NCBI GenBank assembly: GCA_039816705.1
Contig: JBCBXF010000035.1
Coordinates: 1 to 19,270 of the forward strand
Reading direction: 5' to 3'
Length of the DNA: 19,270 nt
Source: CALHAX01 sp039816705
GTDB lineage: Bacteria > Pseudomonadota > Alphaproteobacteria > Rhizobiales > CALHAX01
The notes under the pieces are model-generated. The model was not told the DNA's origin. It ran no database searches and saw only the letters and a list, made by a program, of their open reading frames with translations. A program made the translations under genes and the position numbers. Positions 8,479 through 15,904 of this stretch are shown one piece after another; position 1 is the first letter of the stretch, and every line of letters starts with the position of its first letter.

Positions 8479-8508
8479 GTCTGATCGGGGGAAAATTTTG
8501 TCCCAGAC
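8479..8508. promoter_or_regulatory. Imperfect palindrome in the divergent Wzz/Wza promoter region
   Basis: The 160-base gap between the divergent co-polymerase and export lipoprotein genes contains an AAAATTTT core (8492-8499) flanked by GGGG on the left and GTCCC on the right. Outer arms GTCTG (8479-8483) and CAGAC (8504-8508) mirror each other, but the spacing is asymmetric. The position suits an operator or overlapping promoters. No known consensus was matched, so this is only a candidate. Confidence 0.25.
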
Positions 8509-8607
8509 CAGAACGGATCGAAATGCGTCAGGCGCTCAGATTTTCTTAACCAAGGTCATGCGTAATGCGCGGAAGCGTTTTTGTGCCGTGTACGAAGGAT
8601 GGCCAGT

Positions 8608-9462
8608 ATGTTTCCGCGTCTGATGATCGTTGGCGTTGTGAGCCTTGCAACGCTCACAGGTTGCAAGCATCGTGACAGTTACACCGAGTTTCATGGCCCC
8701 AGCGCCATAACGTCGTCGGTGCATGGTCAAACCGCCGCTCCCGCCTCCTCATCACCTTCAGCGCTCTCCCGCCTCGGCGATGCGATTTTTGGACCGCGCT
8801 CTGAAACGACCGCGGTCGCCGACATTGACGGCACCGTGGTCGACGATGACGGTATTCGTTATGTGGAACCGACCGCGCAGCCCTACAAAACGGATGAATA
8901 TGTCACGCAGGGCGGTGTTGACGAGGCGTATGCACCACAACCTCGCCGTCGGCTGTTCCAGCGTGATTACGCATTTGAGGAACCTCACGCCGTCGACCCG
9001 CTGCCCGCATACAAACTCGACACCGGCGACCGCGTCCGCATTCTCGTGTTTGAGCAACCGGAGATCACGCGTGTCTACAATGTCGATGGTCAGGGGCGTA
9101 TCTCCGTCCCACTGCTTGGTTCCGTTCTTGCACGGGGGCGAACGACCCGTGCTCTCAAAGGGGTCATCAAGCGTGGGCTTGAGCGCAAGGTGCTCAAGGA
9201 TGCGCAAGTGGCCGTTGAGATCGCCGTCTATCGTCCGTTCTTCATTCACGGAGAGGTTCGCAGCCCCGGTCGGTTCCCATACGTCTACGGCCTGACGATG
9301 GAAGCAGCGATTGCTACTGCCGGTGGTTTTTCTCCTCGTGCTGCAAAGAATGGGATCCGTGTCGTGCGCACCATCGAAGGTACGCGGCATACGATGGCAG
9401 CAGCCCCGGGTGAATATGTTCGCCCTGGTGATGTGATCATGGTGGACGAACGCTTTTTCTAA
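8608..9462 (+). CDS. Polysaccharide export lipoprotein (Wza/GumB/HfsD type)
   Basis: An outer-membrane polysaccharide export protein of 284 residues. The N-terminus MFPRLMIVGVVSLATLTGC is a lipoprotein signal peptide ending in the lipobox LTGC, so Cys19 would be lipidated. After a long polar spacer of about 110 residues, the Poly_export domain runs from about 130 (YKLDTGDRVRILVFEQPE) to about 208. An SLBB domain (about 210-280) includes IHGEVRSPGRFPY and the ending PGDVIMVDERFF. There is no C-terminal amphipathic helix like that of E. coli Wza. I chose the ATG at 8608 because GAAGG lies nine bases upstream and the signal peptide starts there; a TTG at 8581 and ATG at 8599 are in frame. It probably forms an operon with the glycosyltransferase gene 34 bases downstream. 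Confidence 0.93.
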   Translation: MFPRLMIVGVVSLATLTGCKHRDSYTEFHGPSAITSSVHGQTAAPASSSPSALSRLGDAIFGPRSETTAVADIDGTVVDDDGIRYVEPTAQPYKTDEYVTQGGVDEAYAPQPRRRLFQRDYAFEEPHAVDPLPAYKLDTGDRVRILVFEQPEITRVYNVDGQGRISVPLLGSVLARGRTTRALKGVIKRGLERKVLKDAQVAVEIAVYRPFFIHGEVRSPGRFPYVYGLTMEAAIATAGGFSPRAAKNGIRVVRTIEGTRHTMAAAPGEYVRPGDVIMVDERFF

Positions 9463-9496
9463 ACGGCCTCACAGTGCGGGCCGCCATGAGGACGAC

Positions 9497-10651
9497 GTGA
9501 CCAAGTTTCGGATTCTTCACTGCCTGCGCGCCCCGGTGGGCGGCCTCTTTCGCCATGTCTATGATCTCGCCGAGGAGCAGGCGGCGCAAGGCCATGCTGT
9601 CGGCGTGATTTGCGATTCCTCGACCAGTGACAGATTGACCGGCGCCCGTCTTGATGCGCTCGGTACGGTCTGTCAGCTTGGTGTGCATCGCACGGCGATG
9701 AGCCGGATGGTCAGCCATACCGATCCGATGGCGCTGCGCCGCACGATCTCTCTGGCTCGTGAGCTGAACTGCAATATTCTCCATGGTCACGGGGCGAAGG
9801 GTGGTGTGTATGCGCGGCTCGCCTCACGCGCCAATCGACGCGTCGGCATTCCGGCACATTCATTTTACACGCCGCATGGGGGCACCCTGAATTTTCGCCC
9901 GGGCAGTCTCGCGTCGCGTGTGTTCCTGACCATCGAGAAACAGTTGCTCCCGATCACCGATGGTCTGTGTTTCGAGAGCCAATATGCGAGCGACCGCTTC
10001 TCCAGCGTGGTCGGGGCGCCGCGTTGCGCCATGAGCGTCATCCCGAACGGCGTGCGACCTGCGGAATTCACCCCGCACGAGCTCAACGACAACGCTGCAG
10101 ATTTCGTCTTTCTCGGTGAAATCCGGGAAGTGAAAGGTGTCGATCTGCTCGTGGATGCCATCGCCGCCCTGAAAGAAAGTCATGCGGCGACAGTATGCGT
10201 TGTCGGTGATGGGCCATTGCGTGAGACAATGATGGCGCGGGCCGCGGCATGCGGTGTCGGCGATTTGATGAGTTGGCCCGGTGCGTTGCCGGCGGGCGAA
10301 GCGTTCAAGCGCGGCCGGATCTTTGTGATGCCATCCCGCAATGAGTCTTTTCCCTATGTGGTTTTGGAAGCCGGGGCGCAGGGCATTCCAGCACTTGTGA
10401 CAAACGTGGGTGGAGTGGCGGAGATTACCGCACCGGGCGACCCGTATCTCATGCCCGGCGACGATCTCGACGCACTGGTCAGTGCGATGCGTAACGCCCT
10501 CGACGAACCGGAAGCACTCGGCGCACGCACCATCGCGCTTCGCGAACGTGTCCGGGAGAAATTTTCGACTGCCGGAATGGCAGCCGCGATCGTCGATGTT
10601 TACCGGGCATCAACCATTGCCGGAGGCCACGACAAGCGCGTCGCAGCGTAA
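9497..10651 (+). CDS. Family 4 glycosyltransferase (GT-B fold)
   Basis: A 384-residue retaining glycosyltransferase that would add a sugar from a nucleotide donor to the growing lipid-linked repeat unit at the inner face of the membrane. The N-terminal acceptor half holds the glycine-rich loop APVGGLFRHV (about 12-21). The C-terminal donor half starts near 200 with FVFLGEIREVKGVDLLVDAI, then VVGDGPLRE, and the EX7E motif with Glu283 and Glu291 inside PSRNESFPYVVLEAGAQGIP. The GTG start at 9497 is preceded by GAGG five bases upstream; the nearby ATG at 9486 is out of use because it meets a TGA. It lies 34 bases after the export lipoprotein gene and 86 bases before the priming transferase gene. 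The donor and linkage are unknown. Confidence 0.92.
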   Translation: MTKFRILHCLRAPVGGLFRHVYDLAEEQAAQGHAVGVICDSSTSDRLTGARLDALGTVCQLGVHRTAMSRMVSHTDPMALRRTISLARELNCNILHGHGAKGGVYARLASRANRRVGIPAHSFYTPHGGTLNFRPGSLASRVFLTIEKQLLPITDGLCFESQYASDRFSSVVGAPRCAMSVIPNGVRPAEFTPHELNDNAADFVFLGEIREVKGVDLLVDAIAALKESHAATVCVVGDGPLRETMMARAAACGVGDLMSWPGALPAGEAFKRGRIFVMPSRNESFPYVVLEAGAQGIPALVTNVGGVAEITAPGDPYLMPGDDLDALVSAMRNALDEPEALGARTIALRERVREKFSTAGMAAAIVDVYRASTIAGGHDKRVAA

Positions 10652-10737
10652 CGCAACTATGCCTGAGATGGTGACGTTGCATGGCATGCGCTGTGCACCG
10701 TGTTGCAGCAGATACTGCTTGTACCACGGACTCGCCC

Positions 10738-12309
10738 ATGTCCTCGCCCGACGACAAGTTTCCTCGCAACCCTGCCACATTTGCCATCCCGTTTGACGGG
10801 TCGGGTGGCGGTCAACCTGACAGATCGCAGACGGGGCAGACGGGTGCGCGCGGCATGGCACGGCGGCTCTTCGCTGATCTCAGCGAGATCGGTCGCCTGT
10901 CACATATTTCCCCCGAAGTGATGAGCGGCATCATTCGCCTTGCCGAGTTCACAGTCGCCTTCGCAACCGGGCTGCTGATCGCCGTCCTCTATGTGCCGGA
11001 TCTTACGCCCGATGCCGCAGCACTTTATGGCGTGGCGTGTGCCCTTGCCGGTTTACTGACCATCGCGACATTTCAGGGGTTTCGGCTCTATAGGGTGAGC
11101 GCCTACGCACATATCCCGCGTCAACTCCCGCGACTTGTCTCGGCGTGGTGCCTAGCATTCGCGACACTGGCCGCGACCGCATTCTTCATGAAGCTCGGGG
11201 CAACGTTTTCGCGCGTCTGGTTCGTATCGTGGTTTATGCTTGGCGGTGCAGCCATCCTTGCAGTCCGCATTTCTGTCGCCAACTGGGTGCGTCGATGGGG
11301 CCGCGAAGGGCGGCTCAATCGATATGCGGTGGTCGTTGGCGGCGGAGACGGAGGCGAGAACCTCCTCAGCCAGCTCGAGCAGATGCCGGATACGGATATC
11401 CGCGTGTGCGGCGTGTTCGATGATCGGGGAAGTGACCGTGTGGGGAAGGCCACCGCCGGCTATCCACTTCTCGGTACGCTCGATGATCTTCTCGGTTTTG
11501 CGCGGAAAAGTCGAATTGATCTCCTGATCGTCACGCTTCCGATCACGGCGGAAGATCGGCTGATGCAGATCTTTCGCAAGCTCTGGGTGCTTCCTGTCGA
11601 CATCCGCCTCGCAGCGCATACCAATGCGCTCAAATTCCGCCCGAAGGCCTACTCCTTCATCGGACGGATTCCCGTGATCGATGTGAGCGATCGACCTCTC
11701 TCTGACTGGGATTTTGTCGTGAAGGCCGTGTTCGACAAGGTGGTTGCCGTTGGCGCGCTCATGCTAACTGCGCCAATCATGATCGCTACGGCTGTGGCGA
11801 TCAAAGCGACGAGCAAAGGGCCGGTGCTGTTCAAGCAGAAACGATTTGGCTTCAACAACGAGTTGGTCGAGGTTTACAAGTTTCGCTCGATGTACACAGA
11901 CATGAGCGATCGCGATGCGTCGAGATTGGTGACCAAGGATGATCCCCGCGTGACGCCGGTCGGGAGGTTTATCCGCAAGACGAGCATCGATGAGTTGCCT
12001 CAGCTCTTCAACGTTCTGACCGGTCAGCTTTCACTGGTTGGGCCACGCCCGCATGCGACACAGGCCAAGGCGGCCGACGAACTGTATCCCGATGTCGTCG
12101 ACGGATATTTCGCCCGTCACAAGGTGAAGCCGGGGATCACCGGCTGGGCGCAAATCAACGGTTGGCGCGGCGAGACCGACACGCGCGAGAAGATCGAAAA
12201 GCGTGTCGAGCACGATCTCTACTACATCGAGAACTGGTCTATTCTCTTTGATATTTTCATCCTCGCTAAAACGCCATTCTCATTGCTGGGCAACAAGAAC
12301 GCGTATTGA
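10738..12309 (+). CDS. Polyprenyl-phosphate sugar-1-phosphate transferase (WcaJ/HfsE/ExoY type)
   Basis: This membrane enzyme starts repeat-unit synthesis by moving a sugar-1-phosphate from a UDP-sugar to undecaprenyl phosphate. The 523-residue product has a polar N-terminus, four transmembrane helices (about 68-88, 95-113, 132-153, 160-180) and a Rossmann-like domain beginning VVVGGGDGGENLL (about 198-210). A re-entrant helix at about 330-355 precedes the catalytic sugar transferase domain. Diagnostic motifs are VYKFRSMYTDM, DDPRVTPVGRFIRKTSIDEL, PQLFNVLTGQLSLVGPRPH and KPGITGWAQINGWRG. The length fits the long undecaprenyl-phosphate glucose phosphotransferase class. I chose the ATG at 10738; an ATG at 10681 preceded by GGTGA would add 19 residues of cysteine-rich, atypical composition. 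The sugar could be glucose, galactose or another; sequence alone does not decide. Confidence 0.94.
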   Translation: MSSPDDKFPRNPATFAIPFDGSGGGQPDRSQTGQTGARGMARRLFADLSEIGRLSHISPEVMSGIIRLAEFTVAFATGLLIAVLYVPDLTPDAAALYGVACALAGLLTIATFQGFRLYRVSAYAHIPRQLPRLVSAWCLAFATLAATAFFMKLGATFSRVWFVSWFMLGGAAILAVRISVANWVRRWGREGRLNRYAVVVGGGDGGENLLSQLEQMPDTDIRVCGVFDDRGSDRVGKATAGYPLLGTLDDLLGFARKSRIDLLIVTLPITAEDRLMQIFRKLWVLPVDIRLAAHTNALKFRPKAYSFIGRIPVIDVSDRPLSDWDFVVKAVFDKVVAVGALMLTAPIMIATAVAIKATSKGPVLFKQKRFGFNNELVEVYKFRSMYTDMSDRDASRLVTKDDPRVTPVGRFIRKTSIDELPQLFNVLTGQLSLVGPRPHATQAKAADELYPDVVDGYFARHKVKPGITGWAQINGWRGETDTREKIEKRVEHDLYYIENWSILFDIFILAKTPFSLLGNKNAY

Positions 12310-12313
12310 GGAC

Positions 12314-12336
12314 GTTCGCGATAAAAGTTCGCGATA
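12314..12336 (+). repeat. Short tandem direct repeat between convergent genes
   Basis: The 10-mer GTTCGCGATA occurs at 12314-12323 and again at 12327-12336, three bases apart, in the 48-base gap between the sugar transferase and DUF1826 stop codons. It is probably a small duplication with no clear role. No stem-loop terminator was seen in this gap. Confidence 0.6.
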
Positions 12337-12357
12337 GAGGACAGTGCGATTGATCAG

Positions 12358-12993
12358 TTACGCCTCATCCTCCGGCTCATCGAGCGGATCGAGGACGAAG
12401 ATGAGACGGGTTTCGCCGGTGCCGGCGATCGGAGGCGAGCGGTGGACGAAGCCTGAGGCGGGGACTTCTGGCCACAATGTGCCACGCAGGATCATCGCAG
12501 CGCCTGTGGGCGCAGTGAAAATGCGTTCCGGCTCTGCGCCATCGACTTTGAATGCGTATTGCGTGCCCGTCCCACGATAGGTGCAGAGCAGGCGACTGGT
12601 CACAACGTCTGTGTGGAACTTGCGGCACTTGTCGGTGTCGACGACATCCATCCGGATGCGCATGAACGGCGCGCCCGTTATGGCAGCGAAATCCTCAGCG
12701 AGGGCGGACATATCCTCCACAAGCCATCGGCCCTGCGGCGCGCTCGCAAGATCGGCCGCAGTGAAAACATTCGCAATGGACGCGTGCGCCTCGCTTGGCT
12801 TCAACATTATCCGCGCGCTTGGCAGACGCGCGGGATCAAGCTCCTGGATCCAGCGCTCAAAGTTGGCACTCAAGCGACGCTGCCAGATCACAGCGGGACA
12901 ATCAGAGCGGCAGATGAGGCTCAGATCCCTGCGTGCTGCGACCACCTCGACGACGGCATCTGCATCGCGCATCTTCTCGCGCACCGCGCTCAT
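12358..12993 (-). CDS. DUF1826 domain-containing protein, possible metalloenzyme
   Basis: A 211-residue protein of the DUF1826 family, whose function is not established. The diagnostic block is CRKFHTDVVTSRLLCTYRGT (about 123-142), followed by GAAMILRGTLWP and VHRSPPIAGTGETRLIFVLD (183-202). I see His127-x-Asp129, then His184 and Arg196, which is the order and spacing of the metal- and 2-oxoglutarate-binding residues of Fe(II)-dependent oxygenases; this reading is an inference. The start is the ATG at 12993, chosen because it overlaps the GTPase stop as ATGA, a sign of translational coupling. A longer frame from 13047 would run into the GTPase gene. No signal peptide is seen, so it is cytoplasmic. 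It is likely regulated with the GTPase by Zur. Confidence 0.87.
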   Translation of the reverse strand: MSAVREKMRDADAVVEVVAARRDLSLICRSDCPAVIWQRRLSANFERWIQELDPARLPSARIMLKPSEAHASIANVFTAADLASAPQGRWLVEDMSALAEDFAAITGAPFMRIRMDVVDTDKCRKFHTDVVTSRLLCTYRGTGTQYAFKVDGAEPERIFTAPTGAAMILRGTLWPEVPASGFVHRSPPIAGTGETRLIFVLDPLDEPEDEA

Positions 12994-14222
12994 GCCGCGG
13001 CCTCGGTTGCGCCCCAGTGCGGGAACGGATCGGGCATGGTGCGCCATTCACGCGAATCGATTTTCTCTCCGTCAACCACTTCGATGAGACACGCGTCGAG
13101 CTCGGCAATCAGCTCTTCCTTGTTCATTTCAGGCACGCCAATGAAAACGAGCTGCTGACGCCGATCACCCCATGTCTCGTGCCATCCCTTCCTGATCCGC
13201 GCGATGACTTCGGGGTCCTCAGGCCAACGCTCCTTGGGCGCTGCCGCCCACCAGAACCCGCACGCCTGATGGCGGACGACTGCACCGGCATGACTGAGTT
13301 CACCGACAAAGCCCGGGCGCGTGGCCAGCCAAAAGAAGCCCTTTGCGCGTACGACGCCTGGCCAAGGCTTGTTGAAGAAGGCGTGCAGCTTCTCCGGCAC
13401 GAAAGGACGGCGTGCGTGGTACACGAAGCTCGAAATGCCGTATTCCTCGGTCTCGGGCACGTGATCCTTGAAGCCGTTCAGCTCCTTGAACCAGGTCGGG
13501 TGTTCGTGCGCGGCGTCGAAATCAAATCGCCCTGTCCCAAGAACACGATCCATCGGGACCGACGCGTGGCTCGTCTCGATCAACTCCGCGCCGGCGTTCA
13601 GGGACCGGATAATCTTGCGCGCCGCATCAAGTTGATGAGGCTCGGCAATATCAGTCTTGTTGAGCACGATCACGTCTGCGAACTCGATCTGATCCACGAG
13701 CAGATCAACGATCGAGCGTTCATCGTCCTCACCGAGGCTTTCGCCGCGGTCTTTCAAGAAGTCATGTGAGGCGTAGTCCTTCAGGAGGCTCGCGGCGTCG
13801 ACAACGGTGACCATGGTATCGAGTCGTGACACATCGGACAGGCTCAGACCGTCTTCATCGCGGAACTCGAACGTCGCGGCGACGGGGAGTGGTTCGGAGA
13901 TGCCCGTGGATTCGATCAGCAGATAATCGAAGCGTCCTTCAGCGGCGAGGGTGCGCACCTCGGCCAACAGATCCTCGCGCAGCGTGCAACAGATGCAGCC
14001 GTTCGACATCTCAACCAGCGCTTCGTCGGTCCGGCTGAGGTTGGCGCCGCCGTCGCGGACGAGATCGGCATCGATGTTGACTTCGCTCATGTCGTTAACG
14101 ATGACCGCGACCCGCTGGCCTTCACGATTGTTGAGGACGTGATTGAGCAGTGTCGTTTTACCGGCGCCGAGGAAGCCGGAGAGAACGGTCACGGGCAGGC
14201 GATCGTCGGAGGCGGGGGTCAT
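12990..14222 (-). CDS. COG0523 family GTPase, zinc-type metallochaperone (CobW/ZigA-like)
   Basis: A 410-residue G3E-class GTPase of the CobW/YjiA/ZigA family, which uses GTP hydrolysis to deliver metal ions to target proteins. The P-loop GFLGAGKTT is at 16-24. The family metal site GCICC gives Cys76, Cys78 and Cys79. A Walker B-like IESTGISEP begins at 103, and the guanine-specificity motif NKTD is at 188-191. The C-terminal CobW_C domain includes YHARRPFVPEKLHAFF and ends with acidic helices. The histidine-rich stretch found in some family members is absent. AAAGGA lies about eight bases before the ATG. A Zur-like operator 71 bases upstream points to expression under zinc shortage, and the overlapping DUF1826 gene is a candidate client. 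Confidence 0.93.
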   Translation of the reverse strand: MTPASDDRLPVTVLSGFLGAGKTTLLNHVLNNREGQRVAVIVNDMSEVNIDADLVRDGGANLSRTDEALVEMSNGCICCTLREDLLAEVRTLAAEGRFDYLLIESTGISEPLPVAATFEFRDEDGLSLSDVSRLDTMVTVVDAASLLKDYASHDFLKDRGESLGEDDERSIVDLLVDQIEFADVIVLNKTDIAEPHQLDAARKIIRSLNAGAELIETSHASVPMDRVLGTGRFDFDAAHEHPTWFKELNGFKDHVPETEEYGISSFVYHARRPFVPEKLHAFFNKPWPGVVRAKGFFWLATRPGFVGELSHAGAVVRHQACGFWWAAAPKERWPEDPEVIARIRKGWHETWGDRRQQLVFIGVPEMNKEELIAELDACLIEVVDGEKIDSREWRTMPDPFPHWGATEAAA

Positions 14223-14530
14223 CGGACCATCCTTTGTCGCGTGAGGAGAAGGAGGGGCCGCGGTGCTGTTGCATGTTGCAGCGCCGGCAGCGGAAACGTT
14301 ATGATATAACGTTATCGCGTTGTATTGCCCGCCTCAAGCTCGAAACGAAACTCGAGCCAGATTTGCCCACAGCCGCTTCGCGTCAGAGGTTGGGCGCTTG
14401 TCCTTACGCGCGTCGCATCCGCCCGGGCGGGCCGGAACAGTTCTTGCTCATAGGCGGTGCAGGCATCCGCGGTCATCATTGGTTTATGATTTCGACCGTT
14501 TCTTCGAAGTGCAGAGCGAGGGCATATTTG
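14223..14530. other. 308-base intergenic region between GTPase and Wzy-type genes
   Basis: This divergent region holds the Zur-like palindrome at 14293-14316 and a six-base stem with arms GCTCGA (14338-14343) and TCGAGC (14352-14357) around an eight-base loop. A purine-rich GAGGG ending near 14522 serves as ribosome binding site for the downstream gene. The frame of that gene stays open leftward to 14150, but the extension is arginine- and cysteine-rich and runs through the operator, so I treat it as non-coding. No other gene is seen. Confidence 0.6.
14293..14316 (-). promoter_or_regulatory. Zur operator-like palindrome
   Basis: A perfect inverted repeat with arms AACGTTAT (14295-14302) and ATAACGTT (14306-14313) surrounds a three-base centre, GAT. 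Its core, GTTAT-N3-ATAAC, has the same layout as the known proteobacterial Zur operator (GTTATANTATAAC core), and the left flank GGAA also agrees. It ends 71 bases before the start of a COG0523 GTPase gene, a typical member of Zur regulons. On the minus strand TTGAGG followed 17 bases later by TAACGT would form a promoter overlapped by the site, fitting repression. The match was made by eye. Confidence 0.75.
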
Positions 14531-15904
14531 ATGACGGCTGGGCAAACTTCCAGCTTCTCGTCTGGCTCGCCGAGAGAGCGGCAGATTGGCGTCTCGCATG
14601 CGATTGCTTACGCTTCTTCTGCGGCGCGGGCGCGTGTCGGTGACACCCCTCCCAAACACCTCAACACGCGACAGGTTGCGCTTGGTGTTGTCTGGCTGAC
14701 GATGGCCCTTTCAGCGATTGTTTTCAGCGAACCCGCTCCGGTCGACGCACTTTTGTTCGGACTACTGATCTTTCTTCCAATCGTCGGTCTTGTGCGTTTT
14801 TCTCCACTTCTGGCCTTACCGCTATGTGGCTGGCTGCTGATCGCGGCGCTCGGTTTTCTTGCCTCACTTACAGCGACAGATGCTGCGCTTTCTGCACGTC
14901 ATACGGCGATCACGCTCTATCTCTCCTTGATTGTGATTGTGCTCGCCGGGTTTGTGATGTCGGACCCAGCGCGACACGGACGACTGATCGGATCCGGTCT
15001 GTTTGCGGCAGCTGTCATCGGCGCGTGTCTGGGCATCATAGGATATTTTGACGTTGTGCCCGGCAGCTATGATCTGTTCACGCTCTACGGGCGGGCCCGC
15101 GGGGGCTTCAAAGATCCAAACGTGCTGGGTGCGTTTCTCTCCGCGACCATCGTGATTGCTCTGCACTTTTCACTGCACGCTCGCGGCGCGGTGCGCGCCT
15201 GGTATGTCACCGGCTTTGTCATCATCATACTCGCACTGCTGCTTACGTTCTCGCGGAGTGCATGGCTGACGTCGTTCGCAGCGATCGCGATGTACCTGTA
15301 TCTTTCGATCCTTGTGGCTCCGTCAAACAAGCGACGGATGACACTACTGGCGATGACGGGCGGGGGCGGACTCCTCTGCGTCGTGCTGCTGCTTGGGGCG
15401 CTACAGTTCTCGAGCGTCTCCGAGCTTCTCGCGGAGCGCGCAACGCTGTCGCAGAGCCACGATGTCGGGCCGGAAGGGCGCTTTGGCGGAATGACCAAGG
15501 CGATGCAGGTGATCATTCAATCGCCGCTGGGGATCGGTTCGCTGGAGTTTCGGCCACGCTTTCATCACGAGGAACCCCACAACGTCTGGCTGGCAATGTT
15601 TCTCAACACCGGTTGGGCGGGAGGGCTGATTTATTTTCTCCTCACCATCGGGACCGCAATCTATGGCTTTCGCCGGCTGACGAAGCCGTCGCCAATGCAA
15701 GACCTGTTTGTCGTGTTTTTTGCTGGTTACGTTGCGACGCTTATCGGCGGGCTCGTGGTCGATTCAGACCACTGGCGGCACTTCTTCATCCTGTCGGGTG
15801 TCGTAACCGGGTTCTCACTCGCGCCAACAGGTCCGTTGACAATTCCGGAACGACGCATGGCATTTCTGCAGCGCGCGCCTGCCAACTCTCAAGGGGAGAG
15901 CTGA
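14531..15904 (+). CDS. O-antigen ligase / Wzy-type polymerase family membrane protein
   Basis: A 457-residue polytopic inner-membrane protein of the Wzy_C (WaaL/Wzy) superfamily, which joins lipid-linked repeat units into polymer or transfers polymer to an acceptor. About ten to twelve hydrophobic helices start at residue 50. The family's conserved arginine lies in TFSRSAW (Arg242) after a large periplasmic loop with GFKDPNVLG. The periplasmic His350 in EEPHNVWL is the conserved catalytic-region histidine, and GPEGRFG supplies another arginine (317). The ATG at 14531 has AGGG eight bases upstream; an ATG at 14486 is in frame. The ligase and polymerase roles cannot be separated by sequence, but the nearby exopolysaccharide genes favour polymerase. 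Its last 16 bases overlap the convergent L,D-transpeptidase gene. Confidence 0.9.
   Translation: MTAGQTSSFSSGSPRERQIGVSHAIAYASSAARARVGDTPPKHLNTRQVALGVVWLTMALSAIVFSEPAPVDALLFGLLIFLPIVGLVRFSPLLALPLCGWLLIAALGFLASLTATDAALSARHTAITLYLSLIVIVLAGFVMSDPARHGRLIGSGLFAAAVIGACLGIIGYFDVVPGSYDLFTLYGRARGGFKDPNVLGAFLSATIVIALHFSLHARGAVRAWYVTGFVIIILALLLTFSRSAWLTSFAAIAMYLYLSILVAPSNKRRMTLLAMTGGGGLLCVVLLLGALQFSSVSELLAERATLSQSHDVGPEGRFGGMTKAMQVIIQSPLGIGSLEFRPRFHHEEPHNVWLAMFLNTGWAGGLIYFLLTIGTAIYGFRRLTKPSPMQDLFVVFFAGYVATLIGGLVVDSDHWRHFFILSGVVTGFSLAPTGPLTIPERRMAFLQRAPANSQGES

Noticed and set aside
4561..8554. Shared 9-mer TTAACCAAG at 4561-4569 and 8546-8554, in the gaps upstream of the GNAT and export lipoprotein genes, resembling a CtrA half-site
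   Set aside because: A chance match of nine bases between two gaps of this size is expected at roughly 0.1-0.3, the full TTAA-N7-TTAA CtrA box is absent, and the distances to the start codons differ.
12933..13769. Long plus-strand open frame of 278 codons
   Set aside because: It lies antisense to the COG0523 GTPase and DUF1826 genes, which carry clear family motifs; its translation has no recognisable features.
14150..14530. Upstream extension of the Wzy-type reading frame
   Set aside because: It crosses the GTPase start and the Zur-like site, encodes arginine- and cysteine-rich sequence unlike a membrane protein N-terminus, and the internal ATG at 14531 has a good ribosome binding site.
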